A stretch of 64,000 nucleotides of DNA from Paraburkholderia dilworthii (GCF_000472525.1 NZ_AWZT01000008.1:124210-188209); one strand, 5' to 3'. Shown: positions 27,131 through 36,161, numbered from the stretch's first letter. A program made the numbers and translations. Notes: generated by a model not told the origin, from the sequence alone.

Positions 27131-27286
27131 CTGCAAGTGCTGGTTGCAAACGTTGATTGCAAACGCTGGTGGCAAGCGCTGATTCCAAGGGCTGATCGCA
27201 AACGTCCGTTACACGCGCCTGTTGCACGCGCCGGTTTCAAACCTCCGTTACACACGTCCATTGCACACGTCCATTGCACGCGTCCG
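27131..27286. repeat. Twelve-unit, 13-bp degenerate tandem array
   Basis: Twelve consecutive 13-base units fill exactly 27131-27286. Early units resemble TTGCAAACGCTGG and late units TTGCACACGTCCA, so the array drifts along its length. The period is not a multiple of three, so it is not coding. It lies between two convergent genes. Confidence 0.85.
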
Positions 27287-27352
27287 CCAGTCACAACCGG
27301 GGCGACGAAGGCAAGCGACCGAACCCCACAGCGCGTTCCGAAAACCGCCTGC

Positions 27353-27619
27353 CTAGTCGGAAAAGAGAGTGTTCAGCGCATTCGCCGCTTCACTATCGAC
27401 CGTATTCCACGTCACGCTTTCGGCCTCGAAAATATAGTGGGTCGTGTATTTGCCGAGGCGCGCGAGTATCTCTTCCTGAATGACTTCAGGCGCGACTTCC
27501 AGCTTCAGATACCACGCGGTGGACGACAGGCGCGTCTGGAACGCGCCGTACTCAGCCAGCAGATGATCGAATGCGTCAGCATCCTGATCGCGGCAAACAA
27601 TGACCAGATTTCCCTTCAT
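27353..27619 (-). CDS. Small conserved protein, possibly Cas2/SinR-like fold
   Basis: The 88-residue protein starts MKGNLVIVCRDQDADAFDHL, has a central SSTAWYLKLEVAPEVIQEEI and ends EAANALNTLF. The order of a short strand, helix, strand with STxW, helix, strand and final aromatic recalls the small ferredoxin-fold SinR-like proteins related to Cas2/VapD, but the catalytic residues of Cas2 nucleases are not evident. GGGAG stands five bases before the ATG, so it is likely expressed. It is not near any CRISPR array or cas gene. Composition is less GC-biased than its neighbours. Function unknown; the fold suggestion is only pattern-based. Confidence 0.6.
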   Translation of the reverse strand: MKGNLVIVCRDQDADAFDHLLAEYGAFQTRLSSTAWYLKLEVAPEVIQEEILARLGKYTTHYIFEAESVTWNTVDSEAANALNTLFSD

Positions 27620-27732
27620 GCGAATCTCCCGTTAAAGCGGTAGCGACAACTCGAGGTCATTGTCGATCATACCTGCTGCTTGCGGGAGGCTCCACGCGCC
27701 GGCTTGCGCTGCGTCAGATAGCGGACTCGCCG

Positions 27733-29424
27733 TTACCAGATGTTGGCGACGGTGCGCGCGGGTGGGGCGGTGTCGTCGGGCGGCAGCGCTTCCGTGCGGT
27801 CGCGGCCGCCGGTCTTGGCCGCGTAGAGTGCCGTGTCGGCGCGGCTCATGATGCGCTCGGGGAGATCGTCCACGGAGAGTTCGGTGATGCCGATGCTCAC
27901 GCTGAGCGTGACGGAGGCGGGCAGCTTCGGCGATGGCACGGCCTTCAGGCGCAAGCGCAAGCGCTCGACGACTTCGCGGCCGCCGGCAAGATCGGTGGCC
28001 GGCAACAGCAGCCCGAACTCTTCGCCGCCGAGCCGGCCGATTGCATCGGTGCCGCGCAGTTCCGCGCGGCAGGTATCGACGAAATGTTCGAGCGCGCGGT
28101 CGCCGGCGGCATGGCCGAAGCGGTCGTTGATTTGCTTGAAGTGATCGAGGTCGGCAATCGCCATGCACAGCGGCTGGTTGCCCCGATGCGCGCGGTCGAT
28201 CTCATGGCGCAACAGGTCGAGGAAATAGCGGCGCGACAGCGCGCCCGTCAGCGCGTCGTGACGCGCCTCCGCCGAAAGCAGCGTATTGGCCGATTGCAGC
28301 TGTTCGGCAAGATCGCGCGTGGCCCGATGGTGACGCCGCTCGCGCACGTACGACACCGTGATCACCCACGCGAGCGCCACCGTGCCGGCCAGCGTCAGGA
28401 ACACCAGCAGATGATCGCGCTTATGGTTGCGCAGCAGCTCGGGCCATGCGGAGAGCGGCTCGACGAGATGCGCGGACAGTCCGGAATTCAGGCCGCCGCG
28501 AGTCTGATACAGCGATGGACTGGGCTGTCCGGCCGCACCGAACAGCTGTCCCGCGACAGCCGCGGACACCCACGGCGCCTGCTCGCGCACCTGAGCATCG
28601 ACGTGAATCTGGATATCCGGGAACATATCGCGGCGATAGGTCGTTGTGCGGTCCGCGGCACTCATCGTCGTCACGCGCGAGTTCGGCAGCACGTGGCCTT
28701 CGAGCCTGCTGTCGTGCGCCATGATGATGACGCCGTTATCGTCGGCGACGAAGGTGCCGGCATGCGCAACCCAGTGGCGCAGCCGCGCGATTCCCACCTT
28801 GGCGACGACCGCCCCGGTCAGTTCGCCGTCCGCATAGACCGGCACGGCGATGAAGATGCCCGGCTCGCCACTCGTGCGGCCAACGCCATACGCTTCCGAG
28901 AACGCGCCCAGCAGCGCGCTCGTCAGATAAGCCCGCACGCGCATGTCAACGCCGACGAAGGAGCTGCGCGCCGCCCGCGTATCGGTAGGGGCATCGCTCG
29001 AAGCCACGCAGACGCCGTTGGCATTCACGAGCCACACCTGATCGAGCCCGGAGAAGCCCTGAGCGCGATGCAGGAAAGTGCTCACGCCGGTCATTCGTGG
29101 ATCTTTTAGCAACGCGGCGCGCAGGGCGGGTTCCGTCGCCTCGCCGTTCGCGGCATAATTCCGGGATTGCACCAGGGCGTTCTGGACCACGTCCATTTCG
29201 GCCATGGTTGCGGGGATGGCCCGCGACATCGCGAGGTCGCTCGCGATCACCTCTGCCATGTTGTCGACAATCGACGCGGACATCTGGCGCTGCGCGTTCA
29301 AGGCCGCGCCGAGTTCTTGCTGTACCATCCGGTCCGCGACCATACCGGCCACGAACCAGCAAGCCAGTACGATCAGCATGAAGCCGATTGGGCCGGCTGC
29401 CTGGCGCAAGGTTGTCTTGTTCAT
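27733..29424 (-). CDS. Membrane diguanylate cyclase with periplasmic sensor
   Basis: The 563-residue protein makes the second messenger c-di-GMP. An N-terminal helix (about 7-30) and a second near residue 330-350 (LLVFLTLAGTVALAWVITVS) enclose a Cache-like periplasmic domain (LVNANGVCVASSD, GIFIAVPVYADGELTGAVVA). The C-terminal GGDEF domain has the active GGEEF at 466-470. An inhibitory I-site RGTD lies exactly five residues before it, so product feedback is expected. A 30-residue disordered tail follows. The start at MNKTTLRQ was chosen over an ATG 11 codons earlier because it begins the membrane anchor directly and has GAGGG upstream. It appears monocistronic. Confidence 0.9.
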   Translation of the reverse strand: MNKTTLRQAAGPIGFMLIVLACWFVAGMVADRMVQQELGAALNAQRQMSASIVDNMAEVIASDLAMSRAIPATMAEMDVVQNALVQSRNYAANGEATEPALRAALLKDPRMTGVSTFLHRAQGFSGLDQVWLVNANGVCVASSDAPTDTRAARSSFVGVDMRVRAYLTSALLGAFSEAYGVGRTSGEPGIFIAVPVYADGELTGAVVAKVGIARLRHWVAHAGTFVADDNGVIIMAHDSRLEGHVLPNSRVTTMSAADRTTTYRRDMFPDIQIHVDAQVREQAPWVSAAVAGQLFGAAGQPSPSLYQTRGGLNSGLSAHLVEPLSAWPELLRNHKRDHLLVFLTLAGTVALAWVITVSYVRERRHHRATRDLAEQLQSANTLLSAEARHDALTGALSRRYFLDLLRHEIDRAHRGNQPLCMAIADLDHFKQINDRFGHAAGDRALEHFVDTCRAELRGTDAIGRLGGEEFGLLLPATDLAGGREVVERLRLRLKAVPSPKLPASVTLSVSIGITELSVDDLPERIMSRADTALYAAKTGGRDRTEALPPDDTAPPARTVANIW

Positions 29425-30181
29425 CGACCCTCTGATCCGTCTGGCTGAGTCATGCAACTAGCTTATTCGTGGCAGCGCCGCAGCGCTGTTTCGCCCGGCG
29501 TTTCGTGGTTATGGGGGCTGCCGGTCATGCGCGGCCGTTTTGGCCCAGGATAAAACCACCAGGACAGGAGCATCTTTGTGGATTTTAACCGTCGTGGGGC
29601 CAGACGCCACCGTTATTGAAGCAATGAGATCCATGTGGGCCGCACCCATCAGGCTCTTAACGGCAGCCTTGCCGGTTTCTTGATGCCGCGTTCGGCTCCG
29701 GGAGGCGGGGCCACGCGATTGCGGCGTCACTGAGAGCCACCGGTCTTGTCGTCGATGGACATGCGAGTGCTCATCAAAGAGGCGCACGGCACGGCCGGCT
29801 GTCCCTGGCGGAAGCCCGCTGTCAGGTCATTGCCGGGCCGTTGTCAGGCGGTCGCTGCAAGTTGCCGCGATTTGCCTTCAAAGGTTGTGCCTGAAACATA
29901 GGATGGTGTAGTGTCGTGCCGTCCAAAACAAAGGAAAGCTCGCCAGCCTACGGGCGGCGCCCGCGGCGACAGGATTCTGGCTTGACGGTTGCGGTTCCGG
30001 GGCGGTTTGTTCCCGGGCACTTCTGTCGCTGGTCCACGTGTCTCCAACGCTAACGATTTACCGCGCACACGCGTTTTGCCATGCCTGATTTCCGCTTTCC
30101 GGACCGATCGTCAGACCGCCGCGCGGCAGCCGCGGCCTCGTTCGCGCGTTTGTTCGCCTGTATGAACGAGGAGTGGGTCTG
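29425..30181. other. Long gene-free gap
   Basis: About 750 bases between divergent genes (diguanylate cyclase and ABC permease). Short frames exist on both strands, but none has a ribosome site, recognisable domain or convincing composition. It may carry leader or regulatory sequence; I saw no clear promoter, terminator or repeat. Confidence 0.5.
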
Positions 30182-31933
30182 ATGGATTTCAGCTTTAACC
30201 TGAAGCGCACCGCCAATGCGTCGGCATGGCGCGTGCTGCCCAACCGCTGGGACTTCGTTGCGTTCCCGCTGATCATCTGCATCATCGCGATGGCGGCGAT
30301 CGGCTTTCATGAGACGCTCGCGCCGATGTCGACGTTGAAGACCCAGTCGATCTCGCTCGATCCGGCGAATCTGCCCGAGTACGCGATGCGGACCACATTG
30401 CGCATGCTCGCGGCGATGGTTGCGTCGCTGATCTTCACGCTGATCTACGGCACGCTCGCCGCGAAGAGCCGCCGCGCCGGTCTCGTGCTCGTGCCGATTC
30501 TCGACATACTCCAGTCGGTGCCGGTGCTCGGCTACATCTCGTTTACGGTCACGTTCTTTCTCGCGCTGTTTCCGGGCCGCGTGCTCGGCGCCGAACTCGC
30601 AGCGATCTTCGCCATCTTCACGAGCCAGGCGTGGAACATGACGTTCAGCTTCTATCAGTCGCTGCGCACGGTGCCGCGCGATCTCGACGAAGTCTCGCGC
30701 GGCTTTCACCTCACTTCATGGCAGCGCTTCTGGAAGCTCGAAGTGCCGTTTTCGATGCCTGGCCTCATCTGGAACATGATGATGTCGATGTCGGGCGGCT
30801 GGTTCTTCGTGGTCGCGTCGGAGGCGATTACCGTCGGCAACAACACGATCACGCTGCCGGGCATCGGCGCTTATCTGGCGCAGGCGATCGTCGTCAAGAA
30901 CCTGCACGCGATCGGTTGGGTGATTCTCGCGATGACCGTCGTGATTCTCGCGTATGACCAGTTGCTGTTCCGTCCGCTCGTCGCATGGGCCGACAAGTTC
31001 CGCATGGAAACCACCAGCTCGGGCGACGCGCCGGAATCGTGGCTGCTCGATCTGATTCGCCGCACGCGCCTGATTCACCGCTTGCTGGTGCCGCTCGGCT
31101 GGATGTTCGCGAAGGCCGCGCGTGTGCCGTTCCGGCTGCCTGCGTTGCAGAGACCGCGCTTCCAGATTCCGCAGATCCAGAAGAGCTCGCGCGTTGGCGA
31201 CATCGTGTGGGGCGCGCTGGTGCTGATCGGCACCGTCTATGTGGTGTATCGCGTGTTCATCTACGTGCGCACCGGCGTTTCGCTCGACGAAGTCGGTCAC
31301 GTCCTCATGCTTGGCCTCATCACGCTATTGCGAGTGGTGCTGCTGATTGCGATCGCGTCGGTGATCTGGGTGCCGGTGGGCGTGCTGATCGGCTTGCGGC
31401 CGGCGCTCGCCGAGAAGATTCAGCCGCTCGCGCAGTTCCTGGCAGCGTTCCCGGCCAATCTGCTGTTTCCGGTGTTCGTGATCGCGATCGTGCGCTTCAA
31501 TCTGAACCCGGATATCTGGCTGTCGCCGCTGATCGTGCTCGGCACCCAGTGGTATATCCTGTTCAACGTGATTGCCGGCGCCACCTCGTATCCGAACGAC
31601 TATCGCGAAGCGGCCAAGAATTTCCACATTCGCGGCTGGCAATGGTGGCGTCAGGCCATGTTGCCGGGCATTTTCCCGTACTACGTGACGGGCGCGATCA
31701 CCGCGTCCGGCGGCGCGTGGAACGCGAGCATCGTCGCGGAATTCGTGCAGTGGGGCGACACCAAAGTCGCGGCGCACGGACTCGGCGCCTATATCGCGCA
31801 GTCCACCGCCGCGGGCGAATATCCGAAGATCATTGTGGGCATTGCGGTGATGTCCCTGTTCGTGACGCTCTTCAACCGCCTGTTGTGGCGTCCGATGTAC
31901 GCGTACGCCGAAGCCAAACTTCGGCTGGACTAA
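30182..31933 (+). CDS. ABC transporter permease, two fused permease domains
   Basis: The 583-residue membrane protein contains two BPD-type permease domains in one chain. The first (about residues 75-265) has the EAA loop DEVSRGFHLTSWQRFWKLEV. The second (about 365-560) has REAAKNFHIRGWQWWRQAML. They resemble the SsuC/TauC nitrate-sulfonate-taurine permease group. The fusion would let one polypeptide form the whole channel. ATG at 30182 was preferred over a GTG at 30173 because GAGGAG is correctly spaced only for the ATG. The ATPase gene follows after 89 bases. No periplasmic binding protein gene is adjacent, so the substrate is open. Confidence 0.85.
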   Translation: MDFSFNLKRTANASAWRVLPNRWDFVAFPLIICIIAMAAIGFHETLAPMSTLKTQSISLDPANLPEYAMRTTLRMLAAMVASLIFTLIYGTLAAKSRRAGLVLVPILDILQSVPVLGYISFTVTFFLALFPGRVLGAELAAIFAIFTSQAWNMTFSFYQSLRTVPRDLDEVSRGFHLTSWQRFWKLEVPFSMPGLIWNMMMSMSGGWFFVVASEAITVGNNTITLPGIGAYLAQAIVVKNLHAIGWVILAMTVVILAYDQLLFRPLVAWADKFRMETTSSGDAPESWLLDLIRRTRLIHRLLVPLGWMFAKAARVPFRLPALQRPRFQIPQIQKSSRVGDIVWGALVLIGTVYVVYRVFIYVRTGVSLDEVGHVLMLGLITLLRVVLLIAIASVIWVPVGVLIGLRPALAEKIQPLAQFLAAFPANLLFPVFVIAIVRFNLNPDIWLSPLIVLGTQWYILFNVIAGATSYPNDYREAAKNFHIRGWQWWRQAMLPGIFPYYVTGAITASGGAWNASIVAEFVQWGDTKVAAHGLGAYIAQSTAAGEYPKIIVGIAVMSLFVTLFNRLLWRPMYAYAEAKLRLD

Positions 31934-32022
31934 GCGCCCCCGACCCTGCCGCCCGCACAGGCCCTTGGGGCGTGAAAAGTTTGGGCGGCCTGGCGTTTCT
32001 TGAGAATTGAAGGCATAACGCG

Positions 32023-33369
32023 ATGCAAAATCCTAAAGCTGCTATGACCGCCGCGCCGATCCAGACGCCGCCGAAGCCGCCGCGCCTCGGTGAAGAGATC
32101 CTGCGCGTCAAGGACGTGTGCCGCGGTTTCAACAAGTCGCAGGGCGAACTGCTTGTTCTAGACGACGCCAATCTGTCGCTGCGCGAAGGCGAGATCGTCG
32201 GTCTGCTCGGGCGTTCGGGTTCGGGCAAGTCGACGTTGCTGCGCATCATCGCCGGTCTGATCGAGCCGACCGACGGCGAAGTCACCTATATGGGCAAGCC
32301 GCTCGACGGTCCCGCGAAGGGCGTCGCGATGGTGTTTCAGACCTTTGCGCTGTTTCCGTGGCTGACCGTGCTGCAAAACGTGGAAGCCGGACTCGAGGCG
32401 CAGGGCGTGGCCGCGCGCGAGCGACGCGAGCGCGCGCTCGCCGCGATCGACCTGATCGGTCTCGACGGTTTCGAGAACGCGTATCCGCGCGAGTTGTCGG
32501 GCGGCATGCGCCAGCGCGTCGGCTTTGCGCGCGCGCTGGTGGTCGATCCCACGTTGCTGCTGATGGACGAACCGTTCTCCGCGCTCGACGTGCTGACCGC
32601 AGAAACGCTGCGTACCGATCTGCTCGACTTGTGGACGCAAGGCCGCATGCCGATCAAGGCGGTGTTGATCGTGACGCACAACATCGAGGAAGCCGTGTTC
32701 ATGTGCGACCGGATTCTGGTGTTGTCATCGAATCCGGGCCGCGTGATCGCCGAGATCAAGGTGCCGTTCAAGCATCCGCGCAATCGTCTCGACCCCGCGT
32801 TCCGGCGTCTGGTCGATGAGATTTACGCCAAGATGACCGCGCGTCAGACGGACGAGAAAACCAGGAAGGGGCTTGAGCTGCACAGCTGGTTGCCGCATGT
32901 GTCGACTAACCTGATGGCCGGTTTGATCGAGACGCTCGCCGCCGCGCCGTATCACGGCCGCGCGGACATGCCCGAAATCGCGCGCTCGCTGCATCTGGAA
33001 GTGGACGATCTGTTCCCGGTGGCGGAGGTGCTTCAGCACCTCGGTTTCGCCGACGTGCGCGAAGGCGACATTTTCCTGACGCCGCCCGCGCGCGTGTTCG
33101 CCGAATTCGGTACGCAGGAACGCAAGATGATGTTCGCCGAGCATCTGTTGCGTCATGTGCCGCTCGCCGCGCGAATCAAGAAGGTATTGAACGAGCGTCC
33201 GGGGCACCGGGCGCCGCGCGTGCGCTTCGAGCAGGAACTGGAGGATTTTCTGTCCGACAGCGCCGCCGAGGAAACGCTCGACGCCGTCATCAACTGGGGC
33301 CGTTACGGCGAAATTTTCTCGTACAACGATCAGACCGAAATCTTCAGTCTGGAAGACGTGGAGTCTTGA
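32023..33369 (+). CDS. ABC ATPase with AAA-associated C-terminal domain
   Basis: Residues 25-270 of this 448-residue protein are a NitT/TauT-type ATPase: Walker A GRSGSGKST, Q-loop FQTFALFPWLTVLQNVE, signature LSGGMRQR, Walker B LLMDEPFSALD, and the switch histidine in IVTHNIEEAV. Residues about 300-440 form an extra domain (AAPYHGRADMPEIARSLHLE, later YGEIFSYNDQTEIFSLE) matching the AAA-associated C-terminal domain seen in this transporter group. That domain looks like a winged helix (ADMPEIARSLHLEVDDLFPV) and may regulate activity. It partners the fused permease encoded upstream. A bidirectional terminator follows. Confidence 0.87.
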   Translation: MQNPKAAMTAAPIQTPPKPPRLGEEILRVKDVCRGFNKSQGELLVLDDANLSLREGEIVGLLGRSGSGKSTLLRIIAGLIEPTDGEVTYMGKPLDGPAKGVAMVFQTFALFPWLTVLQNVEAGLEAQGVAARERRERALAAIDLIGLDGFENAYPRELSGGMRQRVGFARALVVDPTLLLMDEPFSALDVLTAETLRTDLLDLWTQGRMPIKAVLIVTHNIEEAVFMCDRILVLSSNPGRVIAEIKVPFKHPRNRLDPAFRRLVDEIYAKMTARQTDEKTRKGLELHSWLPHVSTNLMAGLIETLAAAPYHGRADMPEIARSLHLEVDDLFPVAEVLQHLGFADVREGDIFLTPPARVFAEFGTQERKMMFAEHLLRHVPLAARIKKVLNERPGHRAPRVRFEQELEDFLSDSAAEETLDAVINWGRYGEIFSYNDQTEIFSLEDVES

Positions 33370-33400
33370 GCGCGTCGGCGCTGTAGCGCGTCGCTCAATG

Positions 33401-33429
33401 AAAACGGCAGGCGAGACCCTGCCGTTTTT
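33401..33429. terminator. Bidirectional rho-independent terminator
   Basis: AAAACGGCAGG (33401-33411) pairs perfectly with 33418-33428 around CGAGAC. The flanking A and T runs serve both the rightward ATPase gene and the leftward lipoprotein genes. Confidence 0.88.
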
Positions 33430-33504
33430 CGTTCTGCCGCGTGAGTCGAGGCAGCGCTTACTGCGGCGCTTTTGCGGTGTTCCGTGCTTTTACGGGGCTC
33501 CGTT

Positions 33505-34047
33505 TTATTGCAGGTTGCCCCAACGTTCAACCGCCGGTTCCGCCGACGCCCATTTCCAGCCCTTGTCCTGCTGACACGCGCTGGCGGTGTACCAGTCTTC
33601 ATGCGCGCCAGGACCGTCACCGTCCCGCACCGAGAACACAAATTCCTTGCACAGTGCGAGCGCCGAACCGAATGCGCGAGTGACGCGCACCTCGCCGTGA
33701 CCGTTCTCGATGGGCAGCGTGTGTTTGACCGACCAGAGCCGCGTTTCGCCGACCGGCATCGCGCCCGCCAATGCCGCGATCAGATTCTGCTGGTCGGTGT
33801 GCATGCTGCGCATGTAGCGGCCCACGGCTTCGTCCGTCGCAGCTTGCACGGCGATACCCACACCGATGCCGACTGCCGGGTTCGATGTGACGAGGCCCGA
33901 CGCGACACCCGCAGCCGCGCCGCTGGCCGCACCGATCGACGAGCAACCGCTCGTCAGCAAAGTCGCGCTGACGCACAGCGCGCCGGCAAGCGCCGTCAGG
34001 CTCAGGCGACACAGCGGCTTTCCAGTCGCAAGCGCAGGCGCTCTCAT
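33505..34047 (-). CDS. Predicted lipoprotein with glycine-zipper segment (paralogue 1)
   Basis: The 180-residue protein has a lipobox LTSGC (Cys35) after a hydrophobic leader. An alanine/glycine zipper follows (IGAASGAAAGVASGLV, GIGVGIAVQAATD), as in SlyB-type outer-membrane lipoproteins. The C-terminal half carries the repeated family pattern WSVKHTLPIENGHGEVRVTR, a pair of cysteines, and the end KWASAEPAVERWGNLQ. Its start codon overlaps the stop of the upstream gene by four bases (ATGA). That upstream gene encodes a clear paralogue with the same C-terminal pattern, so the pair arose by tandem duplication and is translationally coupled. Role unknown, probably envelope. Confidence 0.75.
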   Translation of the reverse strand: MRAPALATGKPLCRLSLTALAGALCVSATLLTSGCSSIGAASGAAAGVASGLVTSNPAVGIGVGIAVQAATDEAVGRYMRSMHTDQQNLIAALAGAMPVGETRLWSVKHTLPIENGHGEVRVTRAFGSALALCKEFVFSVRDGDGPGAHEDWYTASACQQDKGWKWASAEPAVERWGNLQ

Positions 34048-34634
34048 TGCAATGCGCCCCAGCGCTCGGTAGCGGGCTCAGCCGACGCCCATTTCCAGTT
34101 CTCGCCGTCGCGGCAAATCGACGCGACGTAAAACGCGCTGCTCGCGGGCACGTCCTTGGTGGCGATGCGATCGACGGAGAAGACGATTTCCTTGCAGTCC
34201 AGCGTACCCGCGCTGATCGTGCGGCTAACCGTGACGCGGCCGTGCTCGTCGTCTTCAATTGGCACGGAGTGCGTGACGCTCCACGGCGCGACGGCGCCGA
34301 CTTCGAGCGGCCCGGCGATCTTCGCGATGCCGTCTTGCGTGTTCCTGTGGACCACGCGTTCCGAGTACTGCACGCCGGCTCTCGCCGCGGCCACTGCGCC
34401 AAGACCGATACCCGTGGCAACGGCGGCATTGTTGGTCACTTTCGCTGCGATCGCTGCGCCAGCGATACCCGCGCCCGCAGTGGCGCCTTCCGTGTAGAGC
34501 GAACCGCAGCCGCTCAGCGCCGCCGAGCCCGCCACCGCCAATGCAACCATGATCGTTGCATAAGCACGTCCGCGGGCGGCCGATTGTTTTAAGCGCGGTC
34601 TCAAGCACCCGGCCCACACCATTTTCTTTCGCAT
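34044..34634 (-). CDS. Predicted lipoprotein with glycine-zipper segment (paralogue 2)
   Basis: The 196-residue product is a paralogue of the gene that overlaps its end. Lipobox LSGC (Cys43), zipper TAGAGIAGAAIAAKVTNNAA, then WSVTHSVPIEDDEHGRVTVS and the shared ending KWASAEPATERWGALQ. The start with GAGAGGGA at the right distance gives a long positively charged leader; an internal ATG at 34550 would give a more standard signal peptide but has no ribosome site. It lies downstream (leftward) of the receiver-less sigma-54 activator gene, separated by 238 bases containing a hairpin. Function unknown. Confidence 0.72.
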   Translation of the reverse strand: MRKKMVWAGCLRPRLKQSAARGRAYATIMVALAVAGSAALSGCGSLYTEGATAGAGIAGAAIAAKVTNNAAVATGIGLGAVAAARAGVQYSERVVHRNTQDGIAKIAGPLEVGAVAPWSVTHSVPIEDDEHGRVTVSRTISAGTLDCKEIVFSVDRIATKDVPASSAFYVASICRDGENWKWASAEPATERWGALQ

Positions 34635-34791
34635 TCCCTCTCTCAATCTTGCAAGTGCCTGGGTTCGTGCAACGCAGTCGACGAACGAGCAGCACGTCTT
34701 CCCATCGTTAAAAATGGGCTGCTGCATTTTGCAGGATGCGTTTGTAAATGGCAGAGGGAAAGTGCAAGAAATTGCAAAAGATGATGCGCGC

Positions 34792-34825
34792 CAAACCGGT
34801 TTCTGCTCAGAGGCAGACCGGTTTG
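34792..34825 (-). terminator. Bulged hairpin after the sigma-54 activator gene
   Basis: CAAACCGGT (34792-34800) pairs with 34817-34825, and the stem continues with CTGC/GCAG around TCAGAG after a two-base bulge. No T run follows on the minus strand. Confidence 0.5.
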
Positions 34826-34872
34826 ATTGGCGGTGCGAACTGATTGACGAGGAAACTTCTGCGGAAGTCTGT

Positions 34873-35931
34873 CTATCGTTCGGTATCTTCTTCCGCGCCT
34901 TCGTCGCCGTATGCGCTCAAGCGGTTGTACAGCGTCTTGAGACTCACGCCGAGCGCTTTGGCGGCGCGCCGCTTGTCGCCGCCGCAGTACTTGAGCGTGC
35001 CGAGAATGATCTGCTTTTGAGCGTCCGCGAGCGGCGTGCCGATCCACACGCTCATCGCGTCGCCCTGCGTGACGGGCCGCTTCACCTTCGACGCGAGATG
35101 CGGATGCGGCAACTCGACCGTTTTTTCCGCGAGAATAAACGCGCGGTACACCGCGTTCTTCAGTTCGCGCACGTTGCCCGGCCACGACCAGGTGCGCAGC
35201 GTTTCGATCGACCGTTTGCTGAAGCTCTTGCTGGTGCCTTCCTGCTGGTTCAGCTGCGCCAGAAAGTGCTGCGCGAGCAGTTCGCGATCGTTCTCGCGTT
35301 CGCGCAGCGGCGGCGCACGCAACGGAAAAACTGCCAGCCGGTACATGAGGTCTTCGCGCAGGCCGTTTTCCTTGACGGCCACGGCCGGGTCGCGATTGGT
35401 CGCGGCGATCACGCGCACGTTGCCGCTGATCAGCTCGTTGCCGCCGACGCGATAGAAGGTGCCGGTCTCGAGCGCGCGCAAAAGTTTCACCTGACGCACA
35501 GGCGCCATTTCGGTGACTTCATCGAGAAACAGCGTGCCGCCGTTCGCGTGCTCGAAGTAGCCGACGCGTCCTTGAACCGCGCCGGTAAAGCTGCCTTTTT
35601 CATGACCGAACAGCTCGGCCTCGATCAGCTCGTCGGGAATCGCGCCGCAATTCACGGCGACGAAGGGCGCCTCCTTGCGGCCGCTTTGATCGTGAATCGT
35701 ACGGGCGATCAGCTCCTTGCCGGTACCCGACTCGCCGATGATCAGCGCGGTCGCGTCGGTGCTCGCGACGCGCTCGATCTGCTCGTATAGATCGAGCATT
35801 ACCGGGGACGAGCCGTACAGCAGGCCGTACGATTTCAGTCCCGCGATGCCGTCCGCGACGCGCTGTCTAGCCTGAGCGGAAGCACTGCCGCCGGCGGACA
35901 CAGTGGGCGAGTCCAGATCGATTGACGCCAT
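34873..35931 (-). CDS. Sigma-54 activator without receiver domain (PspF-like architecture)
   Basis: The 352-residue bacterial enhancer-binding protein starts directly with a short linker and the AAA+ domain. It has Walker A GESGTGKE (66-73), the sigma-54-contact loop as GSFTGA instead of GAFTGA, Walker B TLFLDEVTEM, arginine-finger region REDLMYRLAVFPLRAPPLRE and WPGNVRELKN. It ends with a Fis-type helix-turn-helix (RRAAKALGVSLKTLYNRL). With no receiver or sensory domain it must be controlled by expression level or a partner protein, as PspF is by PspA. It is divergent from a DUF883 gene with a strong sigma-54 promoter, its likely target. ATG at 35931 chosen; the upstream frame starts only with TTG. 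Confidence 0.88.
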   Translation of the reverse strand: MASIDLDSPTVSAGGSASAQARQRVADGIAGLKSYGLLYGSSPVMLDLYEQIERVASTDATALIIGESGTGKELIARTIHDQSGRKEAPFVAVNCGAIPDELIEAELFGHEKGSFTGAVQGRVGYFEHANGGTLFLDEVTEMAPVRQVKLLRALETGTFYRVGGNELISGNVRVIAATNRDPAVAVKENGLREDLMYRLAVFPLRAPPLRERENDRELLAQHFLAQLNQQEGTSKSFSKRSIETLRTWSWPGNVRELKNAVYRAFILAEKTVELPHPHLASKVKRPVTQGDAMSVWIGTPLADAQKQIILGTLKYCGGDKRRAAKALGVSLKTLYNRLSAYGDEGAEEDTER

Positions 35932-36145
35932 AAACGGGGAAGTCCTGTGCAAATGAGTTCGTTGTTGCGGCGCGCAGGCCTAGGAACGAGACAGCTCTTG
36001 AAGTCGTGTCTCACAATAGTCAATTTAACCACTTCGACGGCGCTTCCTGCAATCTATGTGACAGCTATCGACGAACTGCCGCGGCCACTCGGTCGAAACT
36101 GCGCGGCGTGGACGCGTTCCCCTGCAGCGGTCTTGCAAACTTACC

Positions 36146-36161
36146 GGGCACATGATTTGCG
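36146..36161 (+). promoter_or_regulatory. Sigma-54 promoter upstream of the DUF883 gene
   Basis: GGGCACATGATTTGC gives GG (36147-36148), ten bases, GC (36159-36160), very close to the TGGCAC-N5-TTGC consensus. It lies about 80 bases before the DUF883 start, in the divergent region with the sigma-54 activator gene. Confidence 0.75.

Noticed and set aside
29509..30068. Two leftward open frames in the 29.4-30.2 kb gap
   Set aside because: Arginine- and proline-rich chance translation of GC-rich DNA, no ribosome site or motif.
34635..34760. GG-N10-GC word upstream of the lipoprotein pair on the minus strand
   Set aside because: GGAAGACGTGCTGC has the spacing but lacks CAC after GG and TTGC at -12, so it was not called a sigma-54 promoter.
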